A stretch of DNA of 64,000 bases from Nodularia sphaerocarpa UHCC 0038 (GCF_022376295.1 NZ_CP060140.1:1926356-1990355), one strand, 5' to 3'; numbered from the stretch's first letter, positions 36,933-46,852 are shown. Program-made: numbers and translations. Notes: a model not told the origin generated them from the letters alone.

Positions 36933-39053
36933 ATGTCTTCATTTGGTTCTTTTTTTCCAGAGTACTCCTGTTTGTACAACAATCCATTAAGTTGCGATCG
37001 CCCTCTGCAAACAGCCCAGGAACTCAAAGGTGCTAAATTCTGCTTAGAATGTGGTTTTCCTGCTACTTTGTCTGAGCAAGTAGAAATTAAAGGGAATTGG
37101 GGTACTTATCAGGTAATTAGTTATTTAGGAGTGCGCGGTTATGGTCGCTTATACTCAGGGATGCAAATCAAAGATAAACAACCTGTAGAAATTAAAGAAT
37201 ATCTCCTACCCAATCGTTGTTTTAATGAAGAAGAAATCCAGCAACGTAAACAAATTTTTCAACGTATAGGAGGGGTGAAATTAGCGGATAGTAGAATTCA
37301 AAATTTCCGTTTAGTTAAGACTAGGGAACCTATTGCTGATGAAAATCAAGAACGGTGCTATTTAATCACTCAAGGAATCGAAGCATCTCAGACATTGGGT
37401 CAATATTTAACAGAAAACGGCAAAATGACAGCTTCTCAAGTGCGAGAGGTACTGAATCAGACTCTACAGACTCTAGAATTTCTCCACAGCCAAAAAATAA
37501 GTTTTCCCTCCAATCAAGTGCAGGAAGGAATGGCTCACGGTAACATAAACTTAGATAGTATTCTGATTAAATTAAGCAAAAATAAACAATTTTCTCTATA
37601 TCTTTGTGATTTAGCAATTTGGGAAAACTTATTTATTCCCCCAACTATTCCCCAATCTGCACCTGCTCAAAGAGAGCATGATTTAGAATCATTAGGATTA
37701 GTAGCTTTTTATTTACTGTCAGGAAGCACTTTAGATTATGCTTCTAATCAACCTCTAGACCCTAGAGACAATCAACAATGGTCTACTACAGATAATCATT
37801 TAAAGCAATTTATTGAGCAATTAATGGGTTTCCGTACTCCTTTTATCAGTGCAGAATCTGCTCGTCAAGCATTAATTAAATTGCCTAAAGAGGGACAGGC
37901 AGACAATTCATCTCAATTGGCTGAAAATGAGACAGCAACCCAGGGGTTAAAAAAATGGTCGATTTGGTTATTAATCATAATTTTATTGTTAATGGGAGGG
38001 GGAATTGGTTATTATTTATTATTACGCAAGCCAGGAAATGATAGCAGCAAACATATCGAATGGTCTAAACTCCAGAGATATTTTGTAGATGTAAATAACA
38101 TACCTACGGGTAGATTTAAGTACACAGGAGAAGCAGTGGGTACATGGACTTTTCTTCAACTTGACAATATCCCTTTAAAAGATTTAGTGGCTAATCCCAA
38201 GCCAGAAGCGGGAGCGAATTTTCAATATGATCCTGTAACGTCAAAGTTGGAAAATAAAGATGAACCTATAGCAGCAGTTGAAAGAAAAGAGAAAGATTTT
38301 GCCATCACAAGTTTGACTAAAAATATATCAGACAAACTAGATAAAAAACCTGTTGCTTATGATGGGTTACTGGTTTATGTCGAATTTGATATTAGCAATT
38401 CCAAAATAGCAAATGAGTTAGGTGAAAAAATTACTCTTGATCAATTGCGTCAGATTTATACAGGAAAATTTACAAACTGGCAGCAAATTAATAGTAATCT
38501 TCCGGATCTAGAAATTAGACCTTTTGCCCCAACCGAACCAGAAGCCATCAGCAAATTTAAAGAAATAGTTCTGAAAAATGATCGTCAAGACGAAGCTTTG
38601 TTTGACAAAGTAAATAGAGTGGATACAACCAGCACCCTGAGGCAAATTCGTCAGGAAATTGACACTGGAAATAATACTGGTATTATTAGTTTTGGCATTA
38701 TCAGTAGAATTAAGGGACAGTGTGCTGCCTATCCATTAGCAATAGTCGATGGTAACAACCCAGCTATTCAACCTCTATTTCAAAAGCGCGATCGCCGACC
38801 AATCAAAACCTCAGATGACCTATGCCGGCATGATAACTATTTTTTTGATGTAAATACTTTCCAAAGGTATCCTTTAGGATACCTTACATTTGTAGTTTAC
38901 CCTAAGGACAACAGCCTCCCACCAGCTGGTCTTAAGTTTGCTGAGATACTAACCACTGCACAGGGTCAGTGTTTACTTAGTAAAGTAGGTCTTGTCCCTT
39001 TACAACCTATACCTGATGATATAAATAACTATGCCTGCAAATCGCTGCCCTAA
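36933..39053 (+). CDS. Zinc-ribbon, pseudokinase, TM, PstS-like binding-domain fusion
   Basis: About 706 residues from the ATG at 36933. Four N-terminal cysteines (about 13, 21, 37, 40; FCLEC) suggest a zinc ribbon. A Hanks-kinase-like domain follows (about 55-320): the beta-3 Lys is kept (VEIKEY), but the catalytic loop is HGNINLDS instead of HRDxKxxN and DFG is DLA, so it is probably a pseudokinase. One helix (about 343-365) crosses the membrane. The C-terminal ~330 residues look like a PstS/phosphate-type substrate-binding fold (LDQLRQIYTGKFTNWQQIN, GIISFGI). Its stop overlaps the FHA gene by 23 bases, which ties the two together. Confidence 0.8.
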   Translation: MSSFGSFFPEYSCLYNNPLSCDRPLQTAQELKGAKFCLECGFPATLSEQVEIKGNWGTYQVISYLGVRGYGRLYSGMQIKDKQPVEIKEYLLPNRCFNEEEIQQRKQIFQRIGGVKLADSRIQNFRLVKTREPIADENQERCYLITQGIEASQTLGQYLTENGKMTASQVREVLNQTLQTLEFLHSQKISFPSNQVQEGMAHGNINLDSILIKLSKNKQFSLYLCDLAIWENLFIPPTIPQSAPAQREHDLESLGLVAFYLLSGSTLDYASNQPLDPRDNQQWSTTDNHLKQFIEQLMGFRTPFISAESARQALIKLPKEGQADNSSQLAENETATQGLKKWSIWLLIIILLLMGGGIGYYLLLRKPGNDSSKHIEWSKLQRYFVDVNNIPTGRFKYTGEAVGTWTFLQLDNIPLKDLVANPKPEAGANFQYDPVTSKLENKDEPIAAVERKEKDFAITSLTKNISDKLDKKPVAYDGLLVYVEFDISNSKIANELGEKITLDQLRQIYTGKFTNWQQINSNLPDLEIRPFAPTEPEAISKFKEIVLKNDRQDEALFDKVNRVDTTSTLRQIRQEIDTGNNTGIISFGIISRIKGQCAAYPLAIVDGNNPAIQPLFQKRDRRPIKTSDDLCRHDNYFFDVNTFQRYPLGYLTFVVYPKDNSLPPAGLKFAEILTTAQGQCLLSKVGLVPLQPIPDDINNYACKSLP

Positions 39054-39678
39054 TCCAACCTGTGAATATTTTAACCGCGCCCTACCGAATAACGCTAAGG
39101 TTTGCCCTTGGTGTTCAACTCCTTTGGGTAATATAATTTCGCCTCGACCACAGCAGCCTATTCCACAGCAGCCTATTCCACAACAACCTGTTCCACAACA
39201 ACCTGTTCCACAACAACCTGTTCAACCACCGCGATCCATAACACCCCAACCTACCTATCAACCCCCTGTTGATTATCCAACGGATTATCAGCCACGCCCA
39301 CCCATACAACCCACACCGCCACCTTATACCCCACCGGCGGCTCCCAGATTACCAATCTTAAAGCTGATTCACTCTTCAGGTAGGGAATTTCAATGGTCTG
39401 GTGAAGCAGGTTTCATTGGTCGCCGTAGTCAAACCATGACTATTCCGCCGGAAATTGACTTAAGTAATATTCCCAACGAAGGTGTAGTTTCTCGTCGCCA
39501 TGCGCGGGTGTCTTGGGACTGGTCGCAAAATTCCTACATGATTATTGACATGAGTACCAATGGTATTTATTTAAACGGAACTCCTTTGAGTCCTGGTGTA
39601 CCGTATCGCCTACTTAATGGGGATTCATTGCAGTTTGGTCAAGATAATCTGGTGCGTTTTGCTGTGTATATTATGTAA
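39031..39678 (+). CDS. FHA-domain protein with zinc ribbon and proline linker
   Basis: 215 residues: an N-terminal zinc ribbon (CPNPTCEYF ... VCPWC, residues 6-28), a linker of QQPIP/QQPVP repeats and proline-rich sequence (about 40-105), and a C-terminal FHA domain (about 110-212) with the phosphothreonine-binding signs GRRSQT, VSRRHARVS and STNGIYLNG. FHA domains bind phosphothreonine. It is translationally coupled to the pseudokinase gene. In type VI secretion, kinase-FHA pairs switch a contractile machine after phosphorylation; an analogous job for the cluster 380 bases downstream is my inference. Confidence 0.9.
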   Translation: MPANRCPNPTCEYFNRALPNNAKVCPWCSTPLGNIISPRPQQPIPQQPIPQQPVPQQPVPQQPVQPPRSITPQPTYQPPVDYPTDYQPRPPIQPTPPPYTPPAAPRLPILKLIHSSGREFQWSGEAGFIGRRSQTMTIPPEIDLSNIPNEGVVSRRHARVSWDWSQNSYMIIDMSTNGIYLNGTPLSPGVPYRLLNGDSLQFGQDNLVRFAVYIM

Positions 39679-39685
39679 TTCAGTA

Positions 39686-39707
39686 GGGGCGTAAGACCTT
39701 GCGCCCC
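39686..39707 (+). terminator. GC-rich hairpin after the FHA gene
   Basis: GGGGCGTAAG and CTTGCGCCCC form a near-perfect stem 8 bases after the FHA stop. The same sequence type recurs as a perfect palindrome at 52500-52525. The rest of the 376-base gap to 40055 has one HIP1 site and no gene; the injection-system promoter probably lies there. Confidence 0.6.
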
Positions 39708-40054
39708 CACATCTGCTTGGGATTCAAAAGATTCAAGAAAAACAATTCCATGAAAGCGGTTGTCCGCCTTTCATTTTATATAACTCAGGGTTGTCGAAAA
39801 AATCTTTGTGACGTTTATGGCGTGGTTACGTTTGTGGAACTGCTTGGCGTGAAATGTGCGATGACTTTAAATCAAAGCCGCGTGTCGGTTGTTTGAGTGC
39901 AGGTATCAAGGACAAGTATAGTGCGATCGCACTCAAAAATCACTATTCACTCAAAGTCTAAACAGCCATAAACATCAAGTTAGACTTTTGGCTAATTTTG
40001 ATTATCAGGCAGTACCTTTAGCCTTGATTTTAGGACTAATTTTGAGTTTTAGTT

Positions 40055-40264
40055 ATGGACTCAGCAATCAATCGAAGTTTTGTTACACCCATTGGTAATA
40101 TTTCTGCAACAGCTAATATCAGTCAAGCCGCACAATTCGCCGATAAGTACCTCAACGACTCGCTGCTATTAAACAAGCTGACTGAACGCGTATATGAACT
40201 TTTACAAGAAGATATGCGTATCCAACGGGAAAGAGTTAATAATTATGGACATCCAAGGTGGTAG
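40055..40264 (+). CDS. Small helical protein at the head of the injection-system cluster
   Basis: 69 residues; the second half is an amphipathic helix (LTERVYELLQEDMRIQRER) and the end is NYGHPRW. The next gene starts 2 bases after its stop, so the two are coupled. Its size and place recall the small accessory proteins beside tube genes in contractile injection systems. I do not recognise a family with certainty. Confidence 0.65.
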   Translation: MDSAINRSFVTPIGNISATANISQAAQFADKYLNDSLLLNKLTERVYELLQEDMRIQRERVNNYGHPRW

Positions 40265-40266
40265 CA

Positions 40267-40779
40267 ATGGCTGGAAATAATAACAGTAACGTTACTCATG
40301 AATTAAATTATGTTACTACCAATCGTTTTTATGTAGAAATAGATAAATCTATTGCTGCATCTTTTAGCGAATGTTCTGGTTTCAGCGTGCAAATTAAGAA
40401 AAATGTTTTTTCCGAAGGTGGGGTTAATGACCAGCAGAGAATTTATTTAGGTCAAGCCGAATTTGCAGACGTAACCCTCAAACGAGGAGTTACCGACAAC
40501 CAAGGGTTTTGGAAATGGATTAGTTCCGTATTTACTGAAAAATCTACCCGACGTAATGTGAATATTTTAGTCTTCAATCAAGCCGGCGAAACCATGATGA
40601 GTTGGACTTTAATTGGTGCTGTTCCTATAGCCTGGAAAACACCTGCACTCCAAGCCGATGGTAATGCAGTGGCTATTGAAGAATTAACATTAGCTTATGA
40701 AGGCTTAAAAGTAGGAAAAGATAAAGGAGGCGGTAATCCCACAACACGTACACAGTCGGGATTTTTCTCATCGAATTAA
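40267..40779 (+). CDS. Contractile injection system inner-tube protein (Cis1/gp19-like)
   Basis: 170 residues from the ATG at 40267, with AAGG eight bases upstream. It has the tail-tube fold marks: NRFYVEIDKSIAASFSECSG, VTLKRGVTDNQGFWKWI, and VPIAWKTPALQADGNAVAIEELTLAYEG. Hexameric rings of such proteins stack into the tube that is driven out when the sheath contracts. Only one tube gene is here; known systems often have two (Cis1 and Cis5). No sheath gene follows. Confidence 0.93.
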   Translation: MAGNNNSNVTHELNYVTTNRFYVEIDKSIAASFSECSGFSVQIKKNVFSEGGVNDQQRIYLGQAEFADVTLKRGVTDNQGFWKWISSVFTEKSTRRNVNILVFNQAGETMMSWTLIGAVPIAWKTPALQADGNAVAIEELTLAYEGLKVGKDKGGGNPTTRTQSGFFSSN

Positions 40780-40802
40780 TTTCACCTCGTTTAGCAGTAG
40801 CC

Positions 40803-43800
40803 ATGCAAATTATCCAACCTTTCTTAGGGAATCAAAGCCAGCCCCTTGGACTAACATCATATCTCGGTCAAAATCAACAATTCTCCTTAAAATCAGAAGC
40901 TAATTTTATCCATAAAAACAGCAATTTTATCAAACCTATAGTAACCACAAAACCATTAATTAAAACATCTAAGTTGTTATTATCTCGTAAACATAAACCA
41001 ATAGATACATTAATAGATTGGGGCGATGGAGATAATCAAGATTTTCCGGTAATGTCTTTTGATGAAAGAACAGAAGTAAATGAAACAAATAATGTTGCAG
41101 ATCAAATAGGAAATATAGGGAATATTTCTAATATCTTGCAAGCTCAAATCGCTAGTAGTTTGAATGAGGATAATTTCACGCAAACCCCTATTCAACCAAA
41201 AATTTCCCAGAAATCACCAAAAGCACCAACAAATAAATCATCTCAGCCAAAAGCGAAATCAAACACTAAGTCTCCAGCTAAAGCAAAAACCACAAAAAAA
41301 ACCCCAGCCGCTAAAAAGAAACAGGTTAGTGATACTATAAACAATAGTATTACTCCTATTCAAGAAAGCATATTACTTCCAGATATTTCTATACCAAATC
41401 AGCAAAAGTCAGACATCACTACATTTAATCCTAATCTTGACTTAATCCCAGATAATCTCAATCTATCACCATCTACAAGTGATAATGATCCTGTCATAAC
41501 TACGCCTATTCCATTTGAGGAAGAATCAAGTCTGCTGGGGGAAATTTCTCATGATGAATCACAAGTAATTACAGATTTACCATCTCATGGAAATAATGCC
41601 GAGATTGGAGAAAAAAAGATTTCCTCAAAGCAAGATACTAAATTTGATATTGCTTCTAGGGAAGTATCAGAAAGCGCGTCTGTAGATACGTCAGCTAATA
41701 TTGGTGAAAGTATAAATATATTGAATATTATTGATAATAATGAAAAGCCTGTAATAGGTGAAGAATTACCACCTGTAGATGAATTAGATATTTCAGTTGT
41801 TCCCCAGACATTGCAACAGGCTACTAATTATCCAATTACCACATCGGAAAATACAGGCGTTCCCATAAATGAACAGCCGCAACAGCCAGAGAACGCCACT
41901 TATCTAACGACAGAAAAAAATATATTAGATAGTAATAATAGTTTAGATGAAATTACAGCGATCGCACCAGATTTCCTCCCCAAGATTAACACCATAAGTC
42001 CTATCAAAGATGATAGCGACGCTAACGATGGAGAAAATCAACCATCATTACCAGAAACTCAAGAAATTCCTAAATCAGAAATCGCACCGATACTGAAATC
42101 AGAGACATTACCAGAAACTCAGGAAATTTCTACATCAGAAATCACACCGTCACTCAAATCAGATACATCACCAGAAATTCAGGAAATTCCTACACCAGAA
42201 ATCGCAGAAATCGCACCGATACTGAAATCAGAGACATTACCAGAAACTCAGGAAATTCCTACATCAGCAATCACACCGTCACTTAAATCAGAAACTCAGG
42301 AAATTTCTACATCAGAAATCACACCGTCACTCAAATCAGATACATCACCAGAAACGCAGGAAATTCCTACAGCAGAAATCGCAGCAATCACACCGTCACT
42401 CAAATCAGACACACTACCAGAAACTCAGGAAATTCCTACATCAGCAATCACACCGTCACTCAAATCAGAGACATTACCAGAAACTCAGGAAATTCCTACA
42501 TCAGCAATCACACCATCACTCAAATCAGAGACATTACCAGAAACTCAGGAAATTCCTACATCAGCAATCACACCATCACTTAAATCAGAAACATCGCCAG
42601 AAACTCAGGAAATTCCTACACCAGAAATCACACCGTCACTGAAATCAGAAACTCAGGAAATTCCTACACCAGAAATCACACCGTCACTGAAATCAGACAC
42701 ATTACCAGAAACTCAGGAAATTCCTACATCAGCAATCACACCATCACTTAAATCAGAAACATCGCCAGAAACTCAGGAAATTCCTACATCAGCAATCACA
42801 CCATCACTTAAATCAGAAACATCGCCAGAAACTCAGGAAATTCCTACATCAGCAATCACACCATCACTTAAATCAGAAACTCAGGAAATTCCTACACCAG
42901 AAATCACACCGTCACTGAAATCAGAAACTCAGGAAATTCCTACACCAGAAATCACACCGTCACTGAAATCAGACACATTAACAGAAACTCAGGAAATTCC
43001 TACATCAGCAATCACACCATCACTTAAATCAGAAACATCGCCAGAAACTCAGGAAATTCCTACATCAGCAATCACACCATCACTTAAATCAGAAACTCAG
43101 GAAATTCCTACACCAGAAATCACACCGTCACTTAAATCAGAAACTCAGGAAATTCCTACACCAGAAATCACACCGTCACTGAAATCAGACACATTAACAG
43201 AAACTCAGGAAATTCCTACATCAGAAATCACACCGTCACTCAAATCAGAGACATTACCAGAAACTCAGGAAATTCCTACATCAGAAATCACACCGTCACT
43301 TAAATCAGAAACACAGGAAATTCCTACACCAGAAATCACACCTTCACTTAAATCAGACACATTACCAGAAACTCAGGAAATTCCTACACCAGAAATCACA
43401 CCTTCAATTAAAATTGAGGAAAATAAACAACTAATAACACCAGAATTACCTTTTACGCATAACTTAGATAGTTTAGAAAACTCAACTTTTGCAGAAAATG
43501 AAGAAAATACCTCTAGCATTGAAATAGAGCAAAATCCTGCTTTGGACAATTTACCAGCACCTAAAGGTTATGCTACTGGTGGACAAGTAACAGCATCCTC
43601 CGTGCAAAATGATCAACCAGTAGCGCCTTCTGATACTGTACCCGCCATGCTTACACCTGGTGAATTTGTCATTAATGCTAAAGATGCCCAAAAAAATCTT
43701 CCCATACTACGGCAAATCAACCGTGGTAGTACACCAGAGGAAATTCTCCCTCCCAATTTAGAGACACCCAGCAAAACGCAAGGAGATGCAACTTCTCAAG

Positions 43801-44438
43801 AACCCCCGACTAAAGTTCAGTCTTTTACAGACACTTCATTGCAGCGTCAAAATGCAGAACAAACGGCTTTAGGCACTGCTTCCTTAGGTGTGGACATTGG
43901 GAAGCAAAGAAATTCGATGCTTCATCCTCCAGAAATTAACGCCATTGACAACACAACCCATAACGTAGGTGAACCATCAGCGCATTATTCATCACCTGCG
44001 ATGATTTTCCGCAAAGCCAATTCTCAGACCAATACTCAAACACCATCTCAATGGTCAAGCATTGAAGAATTATTAAATCCTAGTAACGATCAATTCACTG
44101 CTTTTGACTTTGGTAGTGTAGAATCTAGCTGGCAGGATTCAGACTCTTCTCAAGTTTCAAAATCTTCATTAGCAACACCGCAAAAATTGGCTCAACGTCT
44201 TCCTTTACCTCAAGGTTTTGCTAATGGTGGAGAAGTAACAGCACCAGATATTTCTAGGGATATAGCACCAATCACTCAGACTATACAAACTCCTAATTCA
44301 AACGTTGAAGAAGATTCAGAGAATGATGACGATGAAAAACTTGAAGCATTAGCCTATGAAATTTATCAGAGATTAAGGCAAAAAATAGAAATTGAAAGAG
44401 AGCGTCAAGGCAAATACATGGGTCGCTTACCTTGGTAA
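40803..44438 (+). CDS. Very large repeat protein of the injection cluster, possible tape-measure-related protein
   Basis: 1211 residues, no signal peptide. The first ~410 residues are low-complexity, with a Lys/Ala/Pro patch (AKTTKKTPAAKKK, about 160-175). Residues ~417-870 are about 24 tandem copies of ETQEIPTSAITPSLKS (16- or 20-residue spacing). Then comes GYATGGQVTAS followed by SDTVPAMLTPGEFVINAKDA, a phrase found near the ends of many phage tape-measure proteins. A second GFANGGEVTAPD lies near residue 1140, and the end is a charged helix. Its position after the tube gene fits a length ruler or a tube-loaded or accessory protein. It lacks the long hydrophobic helices of classical tape measures, so the role is open. 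Confidence 0.7.
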   Translation: MQIIQPFLGNQSQPLGLTSYLGQNQQFSLKSEANFIHKNSNFIKPIVTTKPLIKTSKLLLSRKHKPIDTLIDWGDGDNQDFPVMSFDERTEVNETNNVADQIGNIGNISNILQAQIASSLNEDNFTQTPIQPKISQKSPKAPTNKSSQPKAKSNTKSPAKAKTTKKTPAAKKKQVSDTINNSITPIQESILLPDISIPNQQKSDITTFNPNLDLIPDNLNLSPSTSDNDPVITTPIPFEEESSLLGEISHDESQVITDLPSHGNNAEIGEKKISSKQDTKFDIASREVSESASVDTSANIGESINILNIIDNNEKPVIGEELPPVDELDISVVPQTLQQATNYPITTSENTGVPINEQPQQPENATYLTTEKNILDSNNSLDEITAIAPDFLPKINTISPIKDDSDANDGENQPSLPETQEIPKSEIAPILKSETLPETQEISTSEITPSLKSDTSPEIQEIPTPEIAEIAPILKSETLPETQEIPTSAITPSLKSETQEISTSEITPSLKSDTSPETQEIPTAEIAAITPSLKSDTLPETQEIPTSAITPSLKSETLPETQEIPTSAITPSLKSETLPETQEIPTSAITPSLKSETSPETQEIPTPEITPSLKSETQEIPTPEITPSLKSDTLPETQEIPTSAITPSLKSETSPETQEIPTSAITPSLKSETSPETQEIPTSAITPSLKSETQEIPTPEITPSLKSETQEIPTPEITPSLKSDTLTETQEIPTSAITPSLKSETSPETQEIPTSAITPSLKSETQEIPTPEITPSLKSETQEIPTPEITPSLKSDTLTETQEIPTSEITPSLKSETLPETQEIPTSEITPSLKSETQEIPTPEITPSLKSDTLPETQEIPTPEITPSIKIEENKQLITPELPFTHNLDSLENSTFAENEENTSSIEIEQNPALDNLPAPKGYATGGQVTASSVQNDQPVAPSDTVPAMLTPGEFVINAKDAQKNLPILRQINRGSTPEEILPPNLETPSKTQGDATSQEPPTKVQSFTDTSLQRQNAEQTALGTASLGVDIGKQRNSMLHPPEINAIDNTTHNVGEPSAHYSSPAMIFRKANSQTNTQTPSQWSSIEELLNPSNDQFTAFDFGSVESSWQDSDSSQVSKSSLATPQKLAQRLPLPQGFANGGEVTAPDISRDIAPITQTIQTPNSNVEEDSENDDDEKLEALAYEIYQRLRQKIEIERERQGKYMGRLPW
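42051..43410 (+). repeat. ~24 tandem 48/60-bp coding repeats
   Basis: Units begin GAAACTCAGGAAATTCCTAC and are 60 bp, or 48 bp when the four-residue spacer (TLPE, TSPE) is missing. Many neighbours are nearly identical, so copy number should change by slippage or recombination, and short-read assemblies would be unreliable here. Confidence 0.95.
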
Positions 44439-44472
44439 ATTAATCATTAATAATGTTAGGAAAAATAATTAA

Positions 44473-44991
44473 ATGTCTAGCCAGAACCTGACCAAAGCAA
44501 AACTTGTAGCTTACAACGGTGAAGCCCCCGATATTGAATTGATGTTTAATCCCACAGATATAAGTTTCTCTCGAAGTGTGACCTGGAAAAGCAATGAAGG
44601 TAATAGAGGAACTACCTTACTACCAAAAGTTAATTTTTCTGGTGTTCAGCCTTATGAGTTTACACTTAAACAGTTATTATTCGATAGTTATGAAACTAAA
44701 GAATCGGTAATGACAAAGTATATAGATGAAATAAAAAAAGGCGTAGAAACTATCAATGGTTTACCAGATAAGCGTCCTCCGGTTTATATATTTACATGGG
44801 GAAACGAATATTTTTATTGTGTAATTAAAAGATTGACTTATACATTGAATATGTTTTTAAATGATGGTACACCAGTCAGAGCAATGGTGGATATAGAGTT
44901 ACAAGAGGTAGATAAAAATAACCTTCCTCGCGGACAAGAGTCAGCTTCTCAAGGTGCAAATCGTCAGCCAAATGCTGCATTAGATCGTTAA
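44473..44991 (+). CDS. Contractile injection system tube-initiator/baseplate protein (Cis7-like)
   Basis: 172 residues. It has the N-terminal domain of the Afp7/Cis7 family (KAKLVAYNGEAPDIELMFNPTDISFSRSV ... in part; PYEFTLKQLLFDSYE; PPVYIFTWGNEYFYCVIKRLTYTLNMFLNDGTPVRA... in part). This family joins tube and spike at the baseplate. The usual C-terminal LysM domain is missing; the tail is a short polar stretch. It is followed by the spike gene. Confidence 0.85.
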   Translation: MSSQNLTKAKLVAYNGEAPDIELMFNPTDISFSRSVTWKSNEGNRGTTLLPKVNFSGVQPYEFTLKQLLFDSYETKESVMTKYIDEIKKGVETINGLPDKRPPVYIFTWGNEYFYCVIKRLTYTLNMFLNDGTPVRAMVDIELQEVDKNNLPRGQESASQGANRQPNAALDR

Positions 44992-45033
44992 CAAAATCCT
45001 CAATGAACATTTTATGTTGTTAAATTGAAAATT

Positions 45034-46824
45034 ATGGCAGACCCAAGTCTTTATTTAAGTCAACCTAAAATCCAGATAGAAGGACAAGAAGCTTCTCCGG
45101 AATTAATCAAAGATTTATTACAAATAACTGTAGAAGAAAGCCTTCATCTACCATCGATGTTTACATTGGTAATACATAATAGTTATCTCGGCACTGTTGA
45201 CCGTTCAGAATACCAACCGTGGCGACATGAAAAGCTGTTTAAAATCGGGACTCAAGTAAAAATAGGTTTTGTTTCTAGCACCACCCAAGATAGTAATTTT
45301 CAGGATAAATTAGACCAAAATTTAATTGAAGGTGAAGTTACAGGAATAGAAGCTCACTTTAATGAAAAAACCGAAGCACCAATTATTATTCGTGGCTACG
45401 ATATTTCGCATCGCCTGCATAGAGGGCGTTATAATCGTTCGTTTTTACAACAAACTGATAGTGATATAGTACGCGAAATAGTTGGGCAATCAGGTATAAA
45501 ACTGGGAAAGATTGATTCTAGTAATGTGACTCATGAATATGTTTTTCAAGAAAACCAAACTAATATGGAGTTCTTGAGAGAACGGGCGGCTCGTATTGGA
45601 TATGAACTATTTATTCAGGATGGAAAACTAAATTTTTGTAAGCCAGAAAGTAAAGAATCTTTGAGTCTAAAATGGCTAGATGAAATTAGTAAATTTAGCA
45701 TTCGTGTTACTAATGCTGAACAGGTAAACGCTGTAGAAGTGCGTAGTTGGGATTATACCCAGAAAAAACTGATTACCTCACAAGTGAAGTCAGAGCAGGT
45801 AATTACTGAAACAGGAAATGGGAAAGGAAGTCAGACCAGTACAGCATTTCAAGGTAAGCCCTCCAACCCGACCATGATTGTTGTAGATCAACCTGTTGCG
45901 ACTGAGCAAGAAGCTAAGAAGATGGCTCAGGCTTTGTGTGATGAACTCGGAGGAGAATTTGTATGTGCAGATGGTCAAGCAGAGGGAAATCCTAAAATTC
46001 GACCAGGACGGGTTATAAATCTTCAAGATATGGGCGATCGCTATAGTGGTAAATATTATGTTACAGATACACGCCACTTCTACACTCAGCGAGTTTATAC
46101 AACAGATTTTAGTGTCCGGGGGTTACGCCCAGGCAACTTATTTTCCACTTTATCCACACAAACCCACCTGCAACCAGGACAAACACTTTTAGTAGGAATT
46201 GTCACCAATAATCAAGATCCTAAAGGTTTGGGGAGGGTGAAAGTCAAGTTTCCTACCCTTACAGAACAAGATGAAAGTAACTGGGCTAGAGTAGTAGCTT
46301 TGGGTGCGGGACTTAATCGCGGTTTTGATTGTTTGCCAGAAGTAAATGATGAAGTATTAGTATGTTTTGAACATGGTGATATTCACCGTCCTTACATACT
46401 GGGTGGTTTATGGAATGGCAAAGATGCACCACCTGAAAAAGTAGCTAACTCGGTTGTCAAAGGTGTGCGATTACGTACTTTTAAAACTCGGACAGGACAT
46501 ACCCTACAATTTGTTGAAGAAGATAAAGGTAGCAGTAAAACAGGTATTTCTCTAGAAACTACGAAGGGTCACAAAATTTATCTCAATGATAGTGATGAAT
46601 TTATAGAGATTAAAACCAAAGGCGGTCATACTATCAAGATGGACGATAGAAATAAGTCAATTACTATTGAAACCACAGGCAAGCATAAGATCAAAATGGA
46701 CGACAGGAGTAAATCAGTTTCTGTGGAATCAAAAGGTAATCTATCATTAGATGCTATAGGAAATATCGACATTAAGGCTAATGGCATAATTACTGTCAAA
46801 GGTTCCTTAATTAAGCTAAATTAA
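45034..46824 (+). CDS. Spike protein, VgrG/gpD-gpV-like (Cis8)
   Basis: About 596 residues from the ATG at 45034. The first ~360 residues match the phage late-control D fold (QNQTNMEFLRERAARIGYEL is the typical signature). Next come an OB-fold gpV domain (GIVTNNQDPKGLGRVKVKFP, EVNDEVLVCFEHGDIHRPYI) and a C-terminal beta-helix needle with repeats such as HTIKMDDRNKSITIET. Trimers cap the tube and pierce the target membrane. The PAAR gene downstream gives the tip. Confidence 0.95.
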   Translation: MADPSLYLSQPKIQIEGQEASPELIKDLLQITVEESLHLPSMFTLVIHNSYLGTVDRSEYQPWRHEKLFKIGTQVKIGFVSSTTQDSNFQDKLDQNLIEGEVTGIEAHFNEKTEAPIIIRGYDISHRLHRGRYNRSFLQQTDSDIVREIVGQSGIKLGKIDSSNVTHEYVFQENQTNMEFLRERAARIGYELFIQDGKLNFCKPESKESLSLKWLDEISKFSIRVTNAEQVNAVEVRSWDYTQKKLITSQVKSEQVITETGNGKGSQTSTAFQGKPSNPTMIVVDQPVATEQEAKKMAQALCDELGGEFVCADGQAEGNPKIRPGRVINLQDMGDRYSGKYYVTDTRHFYTQRVYTTDFSVRGLRPGNLFSTLSTQTHLQPGQTLLVGIVTNNQDPKGLGRVKVKFPTLTEQDESNWARVVALGAGLNRGFDCLPEVNDEVLVCFEHGDIHRPYILGGLWNGKDAPPEKVANSVVKGVRLRTFKTRTGHTLQFVEEDKGSSKTGISLETTKGHKIYLNDSDEFIEIKTKGGHTIKMDDRNKSITIETTGKHKIKMDDRSKSVSVESKGNLSLDAIGNIDIKANGIITVKGSLIKLN

Positions 46825-46852
46825 TCCTAAAACTCAATCTTTCTTCTTGCTT

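Noticed and set aside
36933..39053. Active Ser/Thr kinase
   Set aside because: The catalytic loop reads HGNINLDS and the DFG motif reads DLA, so I call it a pseudokinase.
39699..39896. 65-residue frame between FHA and the injection cluster
   Set aside because: Starts inside the terminator region, no ribosome site, and no recognisable protein character.
42051..43410. Regular repeats as a possible CRISPR array
   Set aside because: Units are direct coding repeats of 48/60 bp without unique spacers, in frame within one long gene.
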